Made by a program: the position numbers and the translations under genes
DNA from: Pseudomonadota bacterium
GTDB lineage: Bacteria > Desulfobacterota > Syntrophobacteria > Syntrophobacterales > Syntrophobacteraceae
Direction: 5' to 3'
NCBI GenBank assembly: GCA_023416335.1
Contig: JAEZHY010000042.1
Location: 1 to 5,588, forward strand
Length of the DNA: 5,588 nucleotides
Notes under the pieces: generated by a model
Told to the model about the DNA's origin: nothing
Database searches by the model: none
Seen by the model: the letters and a program-made list of their open reading frames with translations, nothing else
Shown here: positions 1 through 5,588 of the stretch, one piece after another
How positions within the stretch are numbered: the first letter of the stretch is position 1
Layout: each line of letters starts with the position of its first letter

Positions 1-1
1 C

Positions 2-901
2 ATTACAGGTGAAAGCGGAACGGGAAAGGAACTTGTTGCCAAGGCTATTCACAGGGAAAGTGCCCGCTCGAGCGAACCATTCATTATCGTAAACTGCGGC
101 GGCGTGCCTGAAAGCCTCATAGAGAGCGAACTGTTCGGTTATAAGAAAGGCGCTTTCACCGGGGCCACAAACAACAGAAAAGGCCTTGTCGAGGCAGCCC
201 AGGGGGGCACCCTCTTCCTGGACGAGATCGGCGAACTCTCACCACTCCTGCAGGTAAAGCTGCTAAGGCTCGTTCAGGAAAAGACCATAAAGATGATCGG
301 CGGCACGGAGGACATCTCTGTTGACGTCAGGATCATTTCCGCCACGAACCGCGACCTCGAAGCAATGGTGATGGAGAAGACCTTCCGGGAAGACCTCTAT
401 TATCGCCTCAATGTCCTCCCGCTGCGTCTTCCGCCCTTGCGGGAGCGCAAAGAAGATATTCCAGTCCTCGCGGAATACTTTCTCTCGAAGTTCACTTCAG
501 AGTTCGGCAAGGACATTCGCAAGGTTTCGTCCTATGCAATGGATATACTCTGCAGTTATGGCTTCCCGGGCAACGTTCGCGAACTCGAACATATAATCGA
601 GCGCGGCGTGGCGATGGAGTCCTCCCGAATCATTCTTCCCGACAGTCTTACGCTTTCTACGTACAGGCGCAAGCAGCAGGAACAAAAAGACACGGCCGCC
701 GAGATCCCCGAACAGGGCTTCGAGCTGGACCGACATCTCGGCGACCTCGAGAAGCATTTCCTGCAGACCGCCCTTCAACAATCCGGCGGCTCCAAGCTCA
801 AGGCCGCTCAACTTCTTGGCATTACCTTTCGGTCCATTCGCTACCGCCTCGTCAAGTACGGTCTAGCTACCGAAGATGAATTGAAATCGCTTGAAGGTTA
901 G
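2..901 (+). CDS. Sigma-54-dependent transcriptional activator (NtrC family, PilR-like), C-terminal part
   Basis: This is a bacterial enhancer-binding protein: it hydrolyses ATP to remodel RNA polymerase bound to sigma-54 and open promoters. The gene enters from the left edge, and 299 residues are visible before the TAG at 899-901. Numbering from the first visible residue, the AAA+ core shows Walker A GESGTGKE (3-10), the sigma-54-contacting GAFTGA loop (50-55), Walker B LFLDEI (71-76), sensor I ATNRDL (114-119), the arginine-finger region [11 protein letters not shown] (128-138) and sensor II PGNVREL (189-195). A charged linker of about 45 residues leads to a Fis-type HTH (253-288) containing TFRSIRYRL. 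All key motifs are intact, so the visible part looks functional. The FRS-x-RYRL recognition helix resembles PilR, the activator of type IV pilin genes, but other NtrC relatives are possible. The N-terminal receiver or sensory domain lies outside the window, so the input signal is unknown. Family assignment is very secure; the PilR subtype is moderate. Confidence 0.5.
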   Translation: MTGESGTGKELVAKAIHRESARSSEPFIIVNCGGVPESLIESELFGYKKGAFTGATNNRKGLVEAAQGGTLFLDEIGELSPLLQVKLLRLVQEKTIKMIGGTEDISVDVRIISATNRDLEAMVMEKTFREDLYYRLNVLPLRLPPLRERKEDIPVLAEYFLSKFTSEFGKDIRKVSSYAMDILCSYGFPGNVRELEHIIERGVAMESSRIILPDSLTLSTYRRKQQEQKDTAAEIPEQGFELDRHLGDLEKHFLQTALQQSGGSKLKAAQLLGITFRSIRYRLVKYGLATEDELKSLEG

Positions 902-919
902 ACCTTCTGCCGGTGAAGG
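893..919 (+). repeat. Short inverted repeat over the activator stop codon, with two competing stems
   Basis: GAAGGT (893-898) and ACCTTC (902-907) are perfect 6-base inverted repeats flanking the TAG stop codon as a 3-base loop. A second GAAGG at 915-919 can pair with the same CCTTC (903-907) across a 7-base loop, so the two hairpins exclude each other. No run of T follows either stem, so this is not an intrinsic terminator. It could be a weak mRNA 3' structure or chance; nothing else in the sequence supports a function. Confidence 0.5.
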
Positions 920-1047
920 ACTTATGACCGCGCTCCACCCTGCCCACCCCGACACAATTTCGAAAAACGCACAGTATACATTCAAGCTCTATTCTAAGCC
1001 CTGCCAACTGCTCTCCTGGTCTCATCGGCTGGCGGAATCATCCCCCA

Positions 1048-1076
1048 TTGCCAAAGATTCATCGGCACCTTATCGT
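1048..1076 (+). promoter_or_regulatory. Candidate sigma-70-type promoter for the large exported protein gene
   Basis: TTGCCA (1048-1053) matches five of six bases of the TTGACA -35 consensus. TATCGT (1071-1076) matches four of six bases of TATAAT. The spacer is exactly 17 bases, the optimum. Transcription would begin near 1083 and give a leader of about 150 bases before the start at 1232. This is a by-eye match with a mediocre -10 box, so it is a candidate only. Confidence 0.5.
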
Positions 1077-1214
1077 TTTGCCAGATTAGTCCTTCTCTAA
1101 AATTGCTCAAATCCAAGTGAAAGATGGTCCCTGGCAGCCTCTCATCGCTGTTTGCGCACCGGACACCGCATTTTTCCGCCTTTTTGTCCCCAGGCGTCTA
1201 TCTTTCTCACGCAC

Positions 1215-1219
1215 GGGAG
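1215..1219 (+). promoter_or_regulatory. Candidate ribosome binding site for the start at 1232
   Basis: GGGAG lies 12 bases before the ATG at 1232, somewhat further than the usual 5-9. It is the best purine-rich match near any of the three in-frame ATGs. The ATG at 1124 has only an A-rich stretch directly in front of it, and the ATG at 1289 has no recognisable site. It supports 1232, together with the signal peptide that this start produces. Confidence 0.5.
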
Positions 1220-1231
1220 CTTCGTTTTCTT

Positions 1232-1330
1232 ATGCTGCGAAAAGGCCCCTCCACAGATCGAACCTCTCGAGCAAATGTTACCATTCTTATGGTGCAACTG
1301 CTTGTCTTCTTCATTCTCCTGGCACCTGCA
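1232..1330 (+). other. Signal peptide (Sec type, signal peptidase I)
   Basis: Residues 1-33 of the large protein. The n-region (aa 1-15) carries K4, R3, R10 and R13. A hydrophobic core follows (aa 16-30, including LLVFFILL), then A31-P32-A33, an A-x-A cleavage motif. The mature protein would begin DCRSEF. The n-region is rather long but acceptable. This indicates export across the inner membrane; final location depends on the unseen C-terminus. Confidence 0.5.
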
Positions 1331-4300
1331 GACTGCCGCTCGGAATTTGTCGCTGAGACAGTTGCCGGACTTAATATCGACAACGGCCCGGCAGCACCGG
1401 CAAGGCTCAACTTTCCATCGGGGATCGCTCTCGATTTGCAGGGCAACATCTATTTTTCGGACACCGAAAACAACAGAATCAGAAGGGTGGATGCCGACGG
1501 AAATGTCAGCACCCTCGCGGGAACGGGCAGGAGAGGCTACTCGGGTGACGGCGGAAACGCTATAGCCGCAAGTCTTGACGGCCCCATCGGCGTAGCAGTC
1601 GATCAATCCGGAAACGTGTTCTTTGCGGATTCCAACAATCACGTAATCAGGGAGATTACAACCGACGGCATCATTCACACCATTGCGGGCGGAGGGGAAA
1701 CATCAAGCCGAGTGAACGGCATCCCGGCCCTGAAGGCTTCGCTTTCATTTCCATGGGGGGTTGCCCTGGACAGCTACGGAAATGTCTATTTCTCTGAAAA
1801 GGGAAACCATGTGATCAGGATGGTGCATGCCGACGGGAAGATTTCCACGGCCGCCGGCACCGGCATCATGGGGTATGACGGCGACGGTGGATCTGCAACG
1901 AAGGCGGCATTTTCCAGCCCCGCCGGAATCTGTATCGACTCCATGAACAGGCTGATAATCGCCGATGCGGGAAATCAGCTGATCAGAAGGATCGATGAGT
2001 TTGGAAATATCCAATCCATCGCGGGCACGGGTACTCCTGGGTTCTCTGGCGATGGGGGGCAGGCCCGTGCCGCGATGCTCCAGAACCCTCACGGACTTAC
2101 TACCGGCGCTTCCGGAAATATCTATATAGCCGATACTCATAATCAGCGCATCAGGAAGATTGACGCTGCGGGCCAAATCACCACCATAGCCGGAACCGGA
2201 TACAGCGGACAAGCCGCCGCAAATGGACCGGCGCTCGCAATCAGGCTGCAGTCTCCGGCAGCGGCGGCAGTTGCGCCCTCAGGTGAAGTCTACATAGCCG
2301 ACACCTCGGGCAATCGTATTCGGAAGCTCGACACACAAGGACAAATAAGCACTGTTGCCGGGACCGGTTCATCCGCCTCGCCCCCGAGTTCCACGCTCCT
2401 GAAAGCCCCCGGCGCCGTAACGGCTGCCTCTCAAATGCTGTACATAGCCGACCGGGGGGACCACCGCGTTCTAAAGGTCAATTTGAGGGGCTCCTCATCC
2501 GTCGTGGCAGGGAATGGGCAGGCCGGTTTCAGCGGTGACGGAGGCATGGGCCGATTGGCCGGCCTTTCCTATCCATCCCAGGTTGCAGTCGATCCCACCT
2601 CAGCCGATGTCTATGTAGCGGATTCGGGAAATCACCGCATCCGCAGGATAGACTCAACAGGCATGATTTCCACCTTTGCCGGAAACGGGAACCCTGGTTT
2701 CTCCGGGGACGGAGACTCTGCTGTCCATGCCGCACTGAACACCCCTGAAGGGATCGCCATAGATCCTGCCGGGAGGCTGATAATTGCGGATACTTACAAC
2801 AATCGTATACGCGCTGTCGGAATAGACGGAAGGATAATGACCATCGCCGGAAACGGCTCTGCAGGATTTTCCGGGGATGGCGGGGGGGCGCAGCTCGCTG
2901 AATTGAACCTCCCCCGAGGTGTCGATGTCGATACTTCCGGCAATATCTTCATTGCTGATTCCTTCAATAACCGGATAAGAAAGATCGGAAACGACGGCAT
3001 GATCGATACGATTGCAGGGAGCGGGACAACCGGCTTTTCGGGGGACGGAGGTCCGGCTCAGGCAGCAGCTTTGAACTGCCCCCATTACGTGAAAGCGGCC
3101 CCGACGGGTGAAATCTATATAGCTGACACCTTCAATTACCGCGTCCGAAGAGTTGACGGGACCGGAAGCATAATGACTGTCGCAGGCAATGGAGTCCCCG
3201 GATTTTCAGGTGACGGAGGCCTTGCTACCGCAGCGTCAATCGGGGCTCCCCGCGGATTGGCTATTGGCACGGAGGGGGCGATCTATCTCGCCGACGCCGA
3301 GAATGGCCGAATTAGAAGATTTCATGAAGGTACTGTCGAAGTCGCCACACTCAGAACGGTCTGCGCCCAAGGTTGCAATACCACGTCGATTCAGACCGCG
3401 ATAGAGTTGAGCCGGAACGGAGACTCCGTACTGGTCGGTCCCGGAGTATATACGGGAAGAGTCGATTTTCAAGGAAAGACCCTCACGATCGAATCCACGG
3501 ACGGCCCGGATGTCACAACTCTGGATGGCGCCGGTAGAGGCAGCGTCGTAACTATAGCCAATAGTGAAGGACCCAACGCTGTCCTTTCGGGATTTACTAT
3601 CCGAAACGGCTTCGCTACTTACGGCGGCGGCATTACGATCGAGAATGCATCCCCAATCATCCGAAGCTGTGTGATAACCCAAAACAGTGCGTCAACAGGC
3701 GGTGGGATTTCCGTAAGAGGCGCATCCAGACCGGTGCTCCAAAATCTTTTCCTGACTGATAACCGCGCGACCGATGCAGGCGGAGGAATGGCAATCACGG
3801 CGGGCGCTGTTCCGGCTATAAACCGCAATCAGATTACTGCCAACACGGCAGGGGCTTATGGTGGAGGGATCTATGTCGAATCGAGTTCACCCGAAATAAG
3901 CCAATGCACAATCAGCGGCAATTCTGCAAGACTCGGCGGTGGACTGGCGGCAATCGAAAAATCTCCCCCTAAAGGCTCGACCGCTGTACGATTTCAACCC
4001 ATCGTTTCCCTGACAAACCCTGCAAAGGTGATCAACTCGCTCGTTGTGTCGAATGCTGCCGGCCTTAATGGAGGCGCGTTATATGTTTCCAACACTTTCC
4101 TCCAGCTTCTGAATGCCACACTCAGCGACAACTTCGCACCGCACTGCGGTGGATTGTTCGTAGACGGGAAATCGGCCGTCGCTACCGTGCACAACTCCAT
4201 AATCTGGAAAAACGGGGAAGAGATCGCGGCCTCACTTGCCCGGCTAAATGTAACCTATTCCGATGTCAGGCAAAATTCGGGTGTTTTCATTGGGGAGGGA

Positions 4301-5588
4301 AATATCAATGCCGATCCCCGTTTCAGCGCAGACTACCATCTCCAGCCCGGCTCTCCATGTATCGACAAAGGCAGCCGATCGGGTGCCCCGTCCATCGACA
4401 TCGAAGATAAAAAACGCCCCATGGGGGCCGGCATCGATATCGGTGCCGAAGAAGTTCCACCAGGACGTCCCGCGGCTTTCACCCAGGCAGTCAAGGTACT
4501 TCAGGGAACCCTTGCAAACATCGCACTTTCCGGTCGAGATCCCAACGCGGCTCCGCTCTCCTACATTCTGAAGTCCCAACCCGGCAACGGGTCCCTCACG
4601 GGGACCGCCCCCAACCTTACGTATTCGCCTAAACCGGGATTTTCGGGCTCTGATGTTTTCACTTTTATTGCAACGAACGGATATTCCAGCTCCAATATCG
4701 CGACCGTCAACATTACCGTGAACAAAAACAATCACCCGCCTGTTGCAAAGAATGCATTCCTGCAAACAAAAGAAAACGTGCAGGCAGCAGGACGCCTCGA
4801 AGCCTCAGACCCTGACGGAGGCACCCTGATCTATTCCATCTATCTCAACGGAACGAAAGGAAACGTCACCATTACGAATGCATCGACCGGGGCTTTCACC
4901 TATGTTCCAAATAAAGGAGCATACGGAAAAGACTCATTCAGCTTCCGCGTGAGTGATGGAATTAACCAGTGCGTAATCCCGGGAATTGTGATGGTTGACA
5001 TTGCCCACATCGACAAGACACCCACGATATCCCTCATTCCGCCCGTAACAATTATTGAGAGCCATTCCGGTCGCGCGTCTTTCAAGATTTCCGATCCCGA
5101 CAACCCCGTCCGCACTCTTTCTCTGAGCGCTCACTCATCCGACCCGGCCCTTATTCCAAATGGAAACATAGTATTTTCGGGTTCCGGTGCAAACCGCACG
5201 GCAACAATCACTCCCTCTCAAAAACGGACCGGTTCTGCTGTGGTCACCATCTCGGCCGGTGACGGGGAAGCTTCGGCCAGTACAAAGTTCACGGTCGTAG
5301 TTGTCCCTGGGAAAACCGCCACTGCGGCCACGCCTCCCAGTCTCCGCACCGGTCGTGAGACGGGAGAACTCATAGCCGATGCGGGCCCGGAACAGGTGGT
5401 TTCGGGAGCGGAGACCGTTACTCTGAGCGCTGCCAATTCATTTGCACGCCGAGGCAGGATAACCTCGTATCGCTGGAATCAGGTGAAGGGCACTGCGGTG
5501 GAGCTATCCGATGCGGCTTCGGTGCGGCCGTGCTTTGCCGCTCCCCAGGTCGTTCCCGACGGAGAGTCCCTGGTTTTTGAGCTAACGG
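1232..5588 (+). CDS. Giant exported multidomain protein: NHL propellers, parallel beta-helix, cadherin/Ig-like and PKD-like domains (3' end missing)
   Basis: The frame is open for at least 1,452 codons and leaves the window without a stop. Modules in order are signal peptide (aa 1-33), twelve NHL blades (44-706), right-handed parallel beta-helix (709-1074), three cadherin/Ig-like domains (1075-1358), a linker and a truncated PKD/K319-like domain (from 1379). ATG 1232 was chosen because it gives a basic n-region (R3, K4, R10, R13) before the hydrophobic stretch. ATG 1289 would remove those charges, and ATG 1124 would add 36 residues ahead of them. NHL propellers and beta-helices of this kind usually bind proteins or glycans, and the Ig/PKD tail typically spaces or anchors such modules at the cell surface. 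No active-site signature is recognisable, so the function (adhesin, matrix or surface protein, or ligand binder) is inferred only. The missing C-terminus should carry the anchoring or secretion signal. No frameshift was seen: codon phase was checked at more than ten points along the gene. Confidence 0.5.
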   Translation, partial: MLRKGPSTDRTSRANVTILMVQLLVFFILLAPADCRSEFVAETVAGLNIDNGPAAPARLNFPSGIALDLQGNIYFSDTENNRIRRVDADGNVSTLAGTGRRGYSGDGGNAIAASLDGPIGVAVDQSGNVFFADSNNHVIREITTDGIIHTIAGGGETSSRVNGIPALKASLSFPWGVALDSYGNVYFSEKGNHVIRMVHADGKISTAAGTGIMGYDGDGGSATKAAFSSPAGICIDSMNRLIIADAGNQLIRRIDEFGNIQSIAGTGTPGFSGDGGQARAAMLQNPHGLTTGASGNIYIADTHNQRIRKIDAAGQITTIAGTGYSGQAAANGPALAIRLQSPAAAAVAPSGEVYIADTSGNRIRKLDTQGQISTVAGTGSSASPPSSTLLKAPGAVTAASQMLYIADRGDHRVLKVNLRGSSSVVAGNGQAGFSGDGGMGRLAGLSYPSQVAVDPTSADVYVADSGNHRIRRIDSTGMISTFAGNGNPGFSGDGDSAVHAALNTPEGIAIDPAGRLIIADTYNNRIRAVGIDGRIMTIAGNGSAGFSGDGGGAQLAELNLPRGVDVDTSGNIFIADSFNNRIRKIGNDGMIDTIAGSGTTGFSGDGGPAQAAALNCPHYVKAAPTGEIYIADTFNYRVRRVDGTGSIMTVAGNGVPGFSGDGGLATAASIGAPRGLAIGTEGAIYLADAENGRIRRFHEGTVEVATLRTVCAQGCNTTSIQTAIELSRNGDSVLVGPGVYTGRVDFQGKTLTIESTDGPDVTTLDGAGRGSVVTIANSEGPNAVLSGFTIRNGFATYGGGITIENASPIIRSCVITQNSASTGGGISVRGASRPVLQNLFLTDNRATDAGGGMAITAGAVPAINRNQITANTAGAYGGGIYVESSSPEISQCTISGNSARLGGGLAAIEKSPPKGSTAVRFQPIVSLTNPAKVINSLVVSNAAGLNGGALYVSNTFLQLLNATLSDNFAPHCGGLFVDGKSAVATVHNSIIWKNGEEIAASLARLNVTYSDVRQNSGVFIGEGNINADPRFSADYHLQPGSPCIDKGSRSGAPSIDIEDKKRPMGAGIDIGAEEVPPGRPAAFTQAVKVLQGTLANIALSGRDPNAAPLSYILKSQPGNGSLTGTAPNLTYSPKPGFSGSDVFTFIATNGYSSSNIATVNITVNKNNHPPVAKNAFLQTKENVQAAGRLEASDPDGGTLIYSIYLNGTKGNVTITNASTGAFTYVPNKGAYGKDSFSFRVSDGINQCVIPGIVMVDIAHIDKTPTISLIPPVTIIESHSGRASFKISDPDNPVRTLSLSAHSSDPALIPNGNIVFSGSGANRTATITPSQKRTGSAVVTISAGDGEASASTKFTVVVVPGKTATAATPPSLRTGRETGELIADAGPEQVVSGAETVTLSAANSFARRGRITSYRWNQVKGTAVELSDAASVRPCFAAPQVVPDGESLVFELT
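1361..3349 (+). repeat. Twelve tandem NHL beta-propeller repeats (about 56 aa / 168 bases each)
   Basis: Blades begin at aa 44, 95, 151, 207, 263, 319, 375, 425, 482, 538, 594 and 650, giving lengths of 51, 56, 56, 56, 56, 56, 50, 57, 56, 56, 56 and about 56. The pattern is (I/V)AG-x-G, then GFSGDGG, a Pro near position 24, hydrophobic-D, GN-x-YIAD, N-x-RIR-(K/R)-(V/I)-D and x-G-x-I-x-T. These are hallmarks of secreted bacterial NHL proteins. NHL propellers normally have six blades, so twelve repeats suggest two domains. Blades 1 and 7 are the two short ones and both lack GFSGDGG, which fits a boundary between blades 6 and 7. Blades 3 and 6 are full length but have a divergent loop in place of that motif. 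The likely role is ligand or protein binding; no catalytic residues are evident. Confidence 0.5.
3356..4453 (+). other. Right-handed parallel beta-helix domain with choice-of-anchor Q-like end
   Basis: Residues 709-1074 of the large protein. The N-terminal cap has C711 and C715 (CAQGC), then SIQTAIELS and GDSVLVGPGVY, the usual opening of DUF1565/pectate-lyase-like helices. Rungs follow, each marked by GGG at aa 798, 823, 850, 877 and 902 and by GG at 947 and 973, with N-x-A and SG-N-S turns between. The end (NADPRF, YHLQPGSPCIDKG, RPMGAGIDIGAEE) matches the pattern known from 'choice-of-anchor Q' proteins. Such folds bind or process polysaccharides in many families, but I see no catalytic Asp/Arg cluster that I can assign, so an enzymatic role is not claimed. 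Confidence 0.5.
4454..5305 (+). other. Three tandem cadherin/Ig-like domains
   Basis: Residues 1075-1358 of the large protein. Domain one (about aa 1075-1163) contains PGNGSLTG, YSPKPGFSGSDVFTF and ends NITV, typical of bacterial tandem-95/cadherin-like repeats. Domain two (about 1166-1260) starts NHPPVA, has SDPDGG, a probable calcium-binding acidic loop, and TGAFTYVPN followed by DSFSFRVSDG. Domain three (about 1262-1358) has the SDPDNP loop, ALIPNGNIVFSGSGANRT and ends KFTVVVV. These are widespread in large surface proteins, where they serve as calcium-stiffened spacers or adhesion modules. Boundaries are approximate. Confidence 0.5.
5366..5588 (+). other. PKD/K319-like domain, truncated by window end
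   Basis: From aa 1379 the sequence reads ADAGPEQVVSGAETVTLSA, then ITSYRWNQVKGTAVELSD and ends LVFELT. This is the usual order of strands in K319/REJ-type PKD domains of bacterial surface proteins (DAGPDQ opening, YxWxQ core, FELTV end). The preceding aa 1359-1378 (5306-5365) form a Pro/Thr-rich linker. The last strand and everything C-terminal lie beyond the window. Confidence 0.5.

Larger units (their letters stand above)
902..1231. other. Intergenic region of 330 bases between activator and large exported protein
   Basis: I see no convincing gene on either strand here. The region holds the end of the small inverted repeat described at 893-919, one sigma-70-like promoter candidate (1048-1076) and a pyrimidine-rich leader with several T runs (1171-1185 and 1221-1231). 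There is no strong GC stem followed by a T tract, so no clear terminator for the activator. I searched for sigma-54 elements (GG, ten bases, GC with TGGCAC/TTGCA context) and found none correctly spaced. The frame of the downstream gene is open back to a TGA at 1118-1120, so part of 1124-1231 could be coding if an earlier start is used. Confidence 0.5.

Noticed and set aside
924..1100. Small + strand open frame (58 codons from ATG 924, or 69 from TTG 891) with GAAGGA just upstream
   Set aside because: The purine box is only 3 bases from the ATG, the peptide has no recognisable domain or signal, and the frame crosses the promoter candidate. More likely chance.
1132..1150. Possible sigma-54 element starting TGGCAG
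   Set aside because: The downstream GC (1147-1148) is 12 bases after the GG instead of the required 10, and the TTGC context is missing.
1153..1175. TGCG...CGCA followed by TTTTT, resembling a terminator
   Set aside because: Only a 4-base stem with a 10-base loop; too weak for an intrinsic terminator.
1322..1336. Lipoprotein signal with Cys35 as the lipidated residue
   Set aside because: The preceding residues are P-A-D; Asp at -1 and Pro at -3 do not fit a lipobox. A-P-A cleavage by signal peptidase I fits better.
1361..3349. Regular 168-base periodicity as a CRISPR-like or satellite DNA repeat
   Set aside because: The period is continuous coding sequence for NHL blades, with strongly diverged codons and no identical DNA repeats or spacers.
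4628..4660. PGFSGSD in the first Ig-like domain resembling the NHL GFSGDGG loop
   Set aside because: It sits in a standard Y-x-P-x-x-G-F-x-G-x-D-x-F motif of tandem-95/cadherin-like domains; the similarity to the NHL loop is coincidental.
1142..5436. Several minus-strand open frames of 66-178 codons (for example 1142-1678, 1745-2212, 4244-4765)
   Set aside because: All but the first lie wholly antisense to the large gene, and the first overlaps it for most of its length. None encodes a recognisable motif, and they follow from its repeat-driven codon pattern.

Overview
The window contains two genes on the + strand, and both are cut by the window edges. The first 901 bases hold the C-terminal 299 residues of a sigma-54-dependent transcriptional activator: the AAA+ ATPase core plus a Fis-type helix-turn-helix. 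Its HTH most resembles that of PilR-like members of the NtrC family. After a gap of about 330 bases, a very large exported protein begins at 1232. It stays in one open frame to the end of the window, giving at least 1,452 residues with no stop seen.

The large protein is a chain of extracellular modules. In order they are a signal peptide (aa 1-33), twelve NHL-type beta-propeller blades (aa 44-706), a right-handed parallel beta-helix with a 'choice-of-anchor Q'-like end (aa 709-1074), three cadherin/Ig-like domains (aa 1075-1358), a short linker, and the start of a PKD/K319-like domain (from aa 1379) that runs off the window. No catalytic signature is visible. A structural, adhesive or ligand-binding surface role is the most that can be inferred.

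The gap (902-1231) has one plausible sigma-70-type promoter (1048-1076), no convincing terminator, and no correctly spaced sigma-54 -24/-12 element. The large gene therefore looks like its own transcription unit. Nothing in the window shows that the neighbouring activator controls it.

The organism is probably a Gram-negative bacterium of moderate GC content (one 60-base line counted by hand has 32 G+C). Many NtrC-family activators and giant NHL/beta-helix/PKD exported proteins are typical of Desulfobacterota (the former Deltaproteobacteria) and related environmental lineages, but this placement is an inference. No mobile element, RNA gene, CRISPR array or defence system was found. The points most worth a second look are the apparent 2 x 6 organisation of the NHL blades, the old divergence of those blades at DNA level, and an extra loop in the beta-helix.
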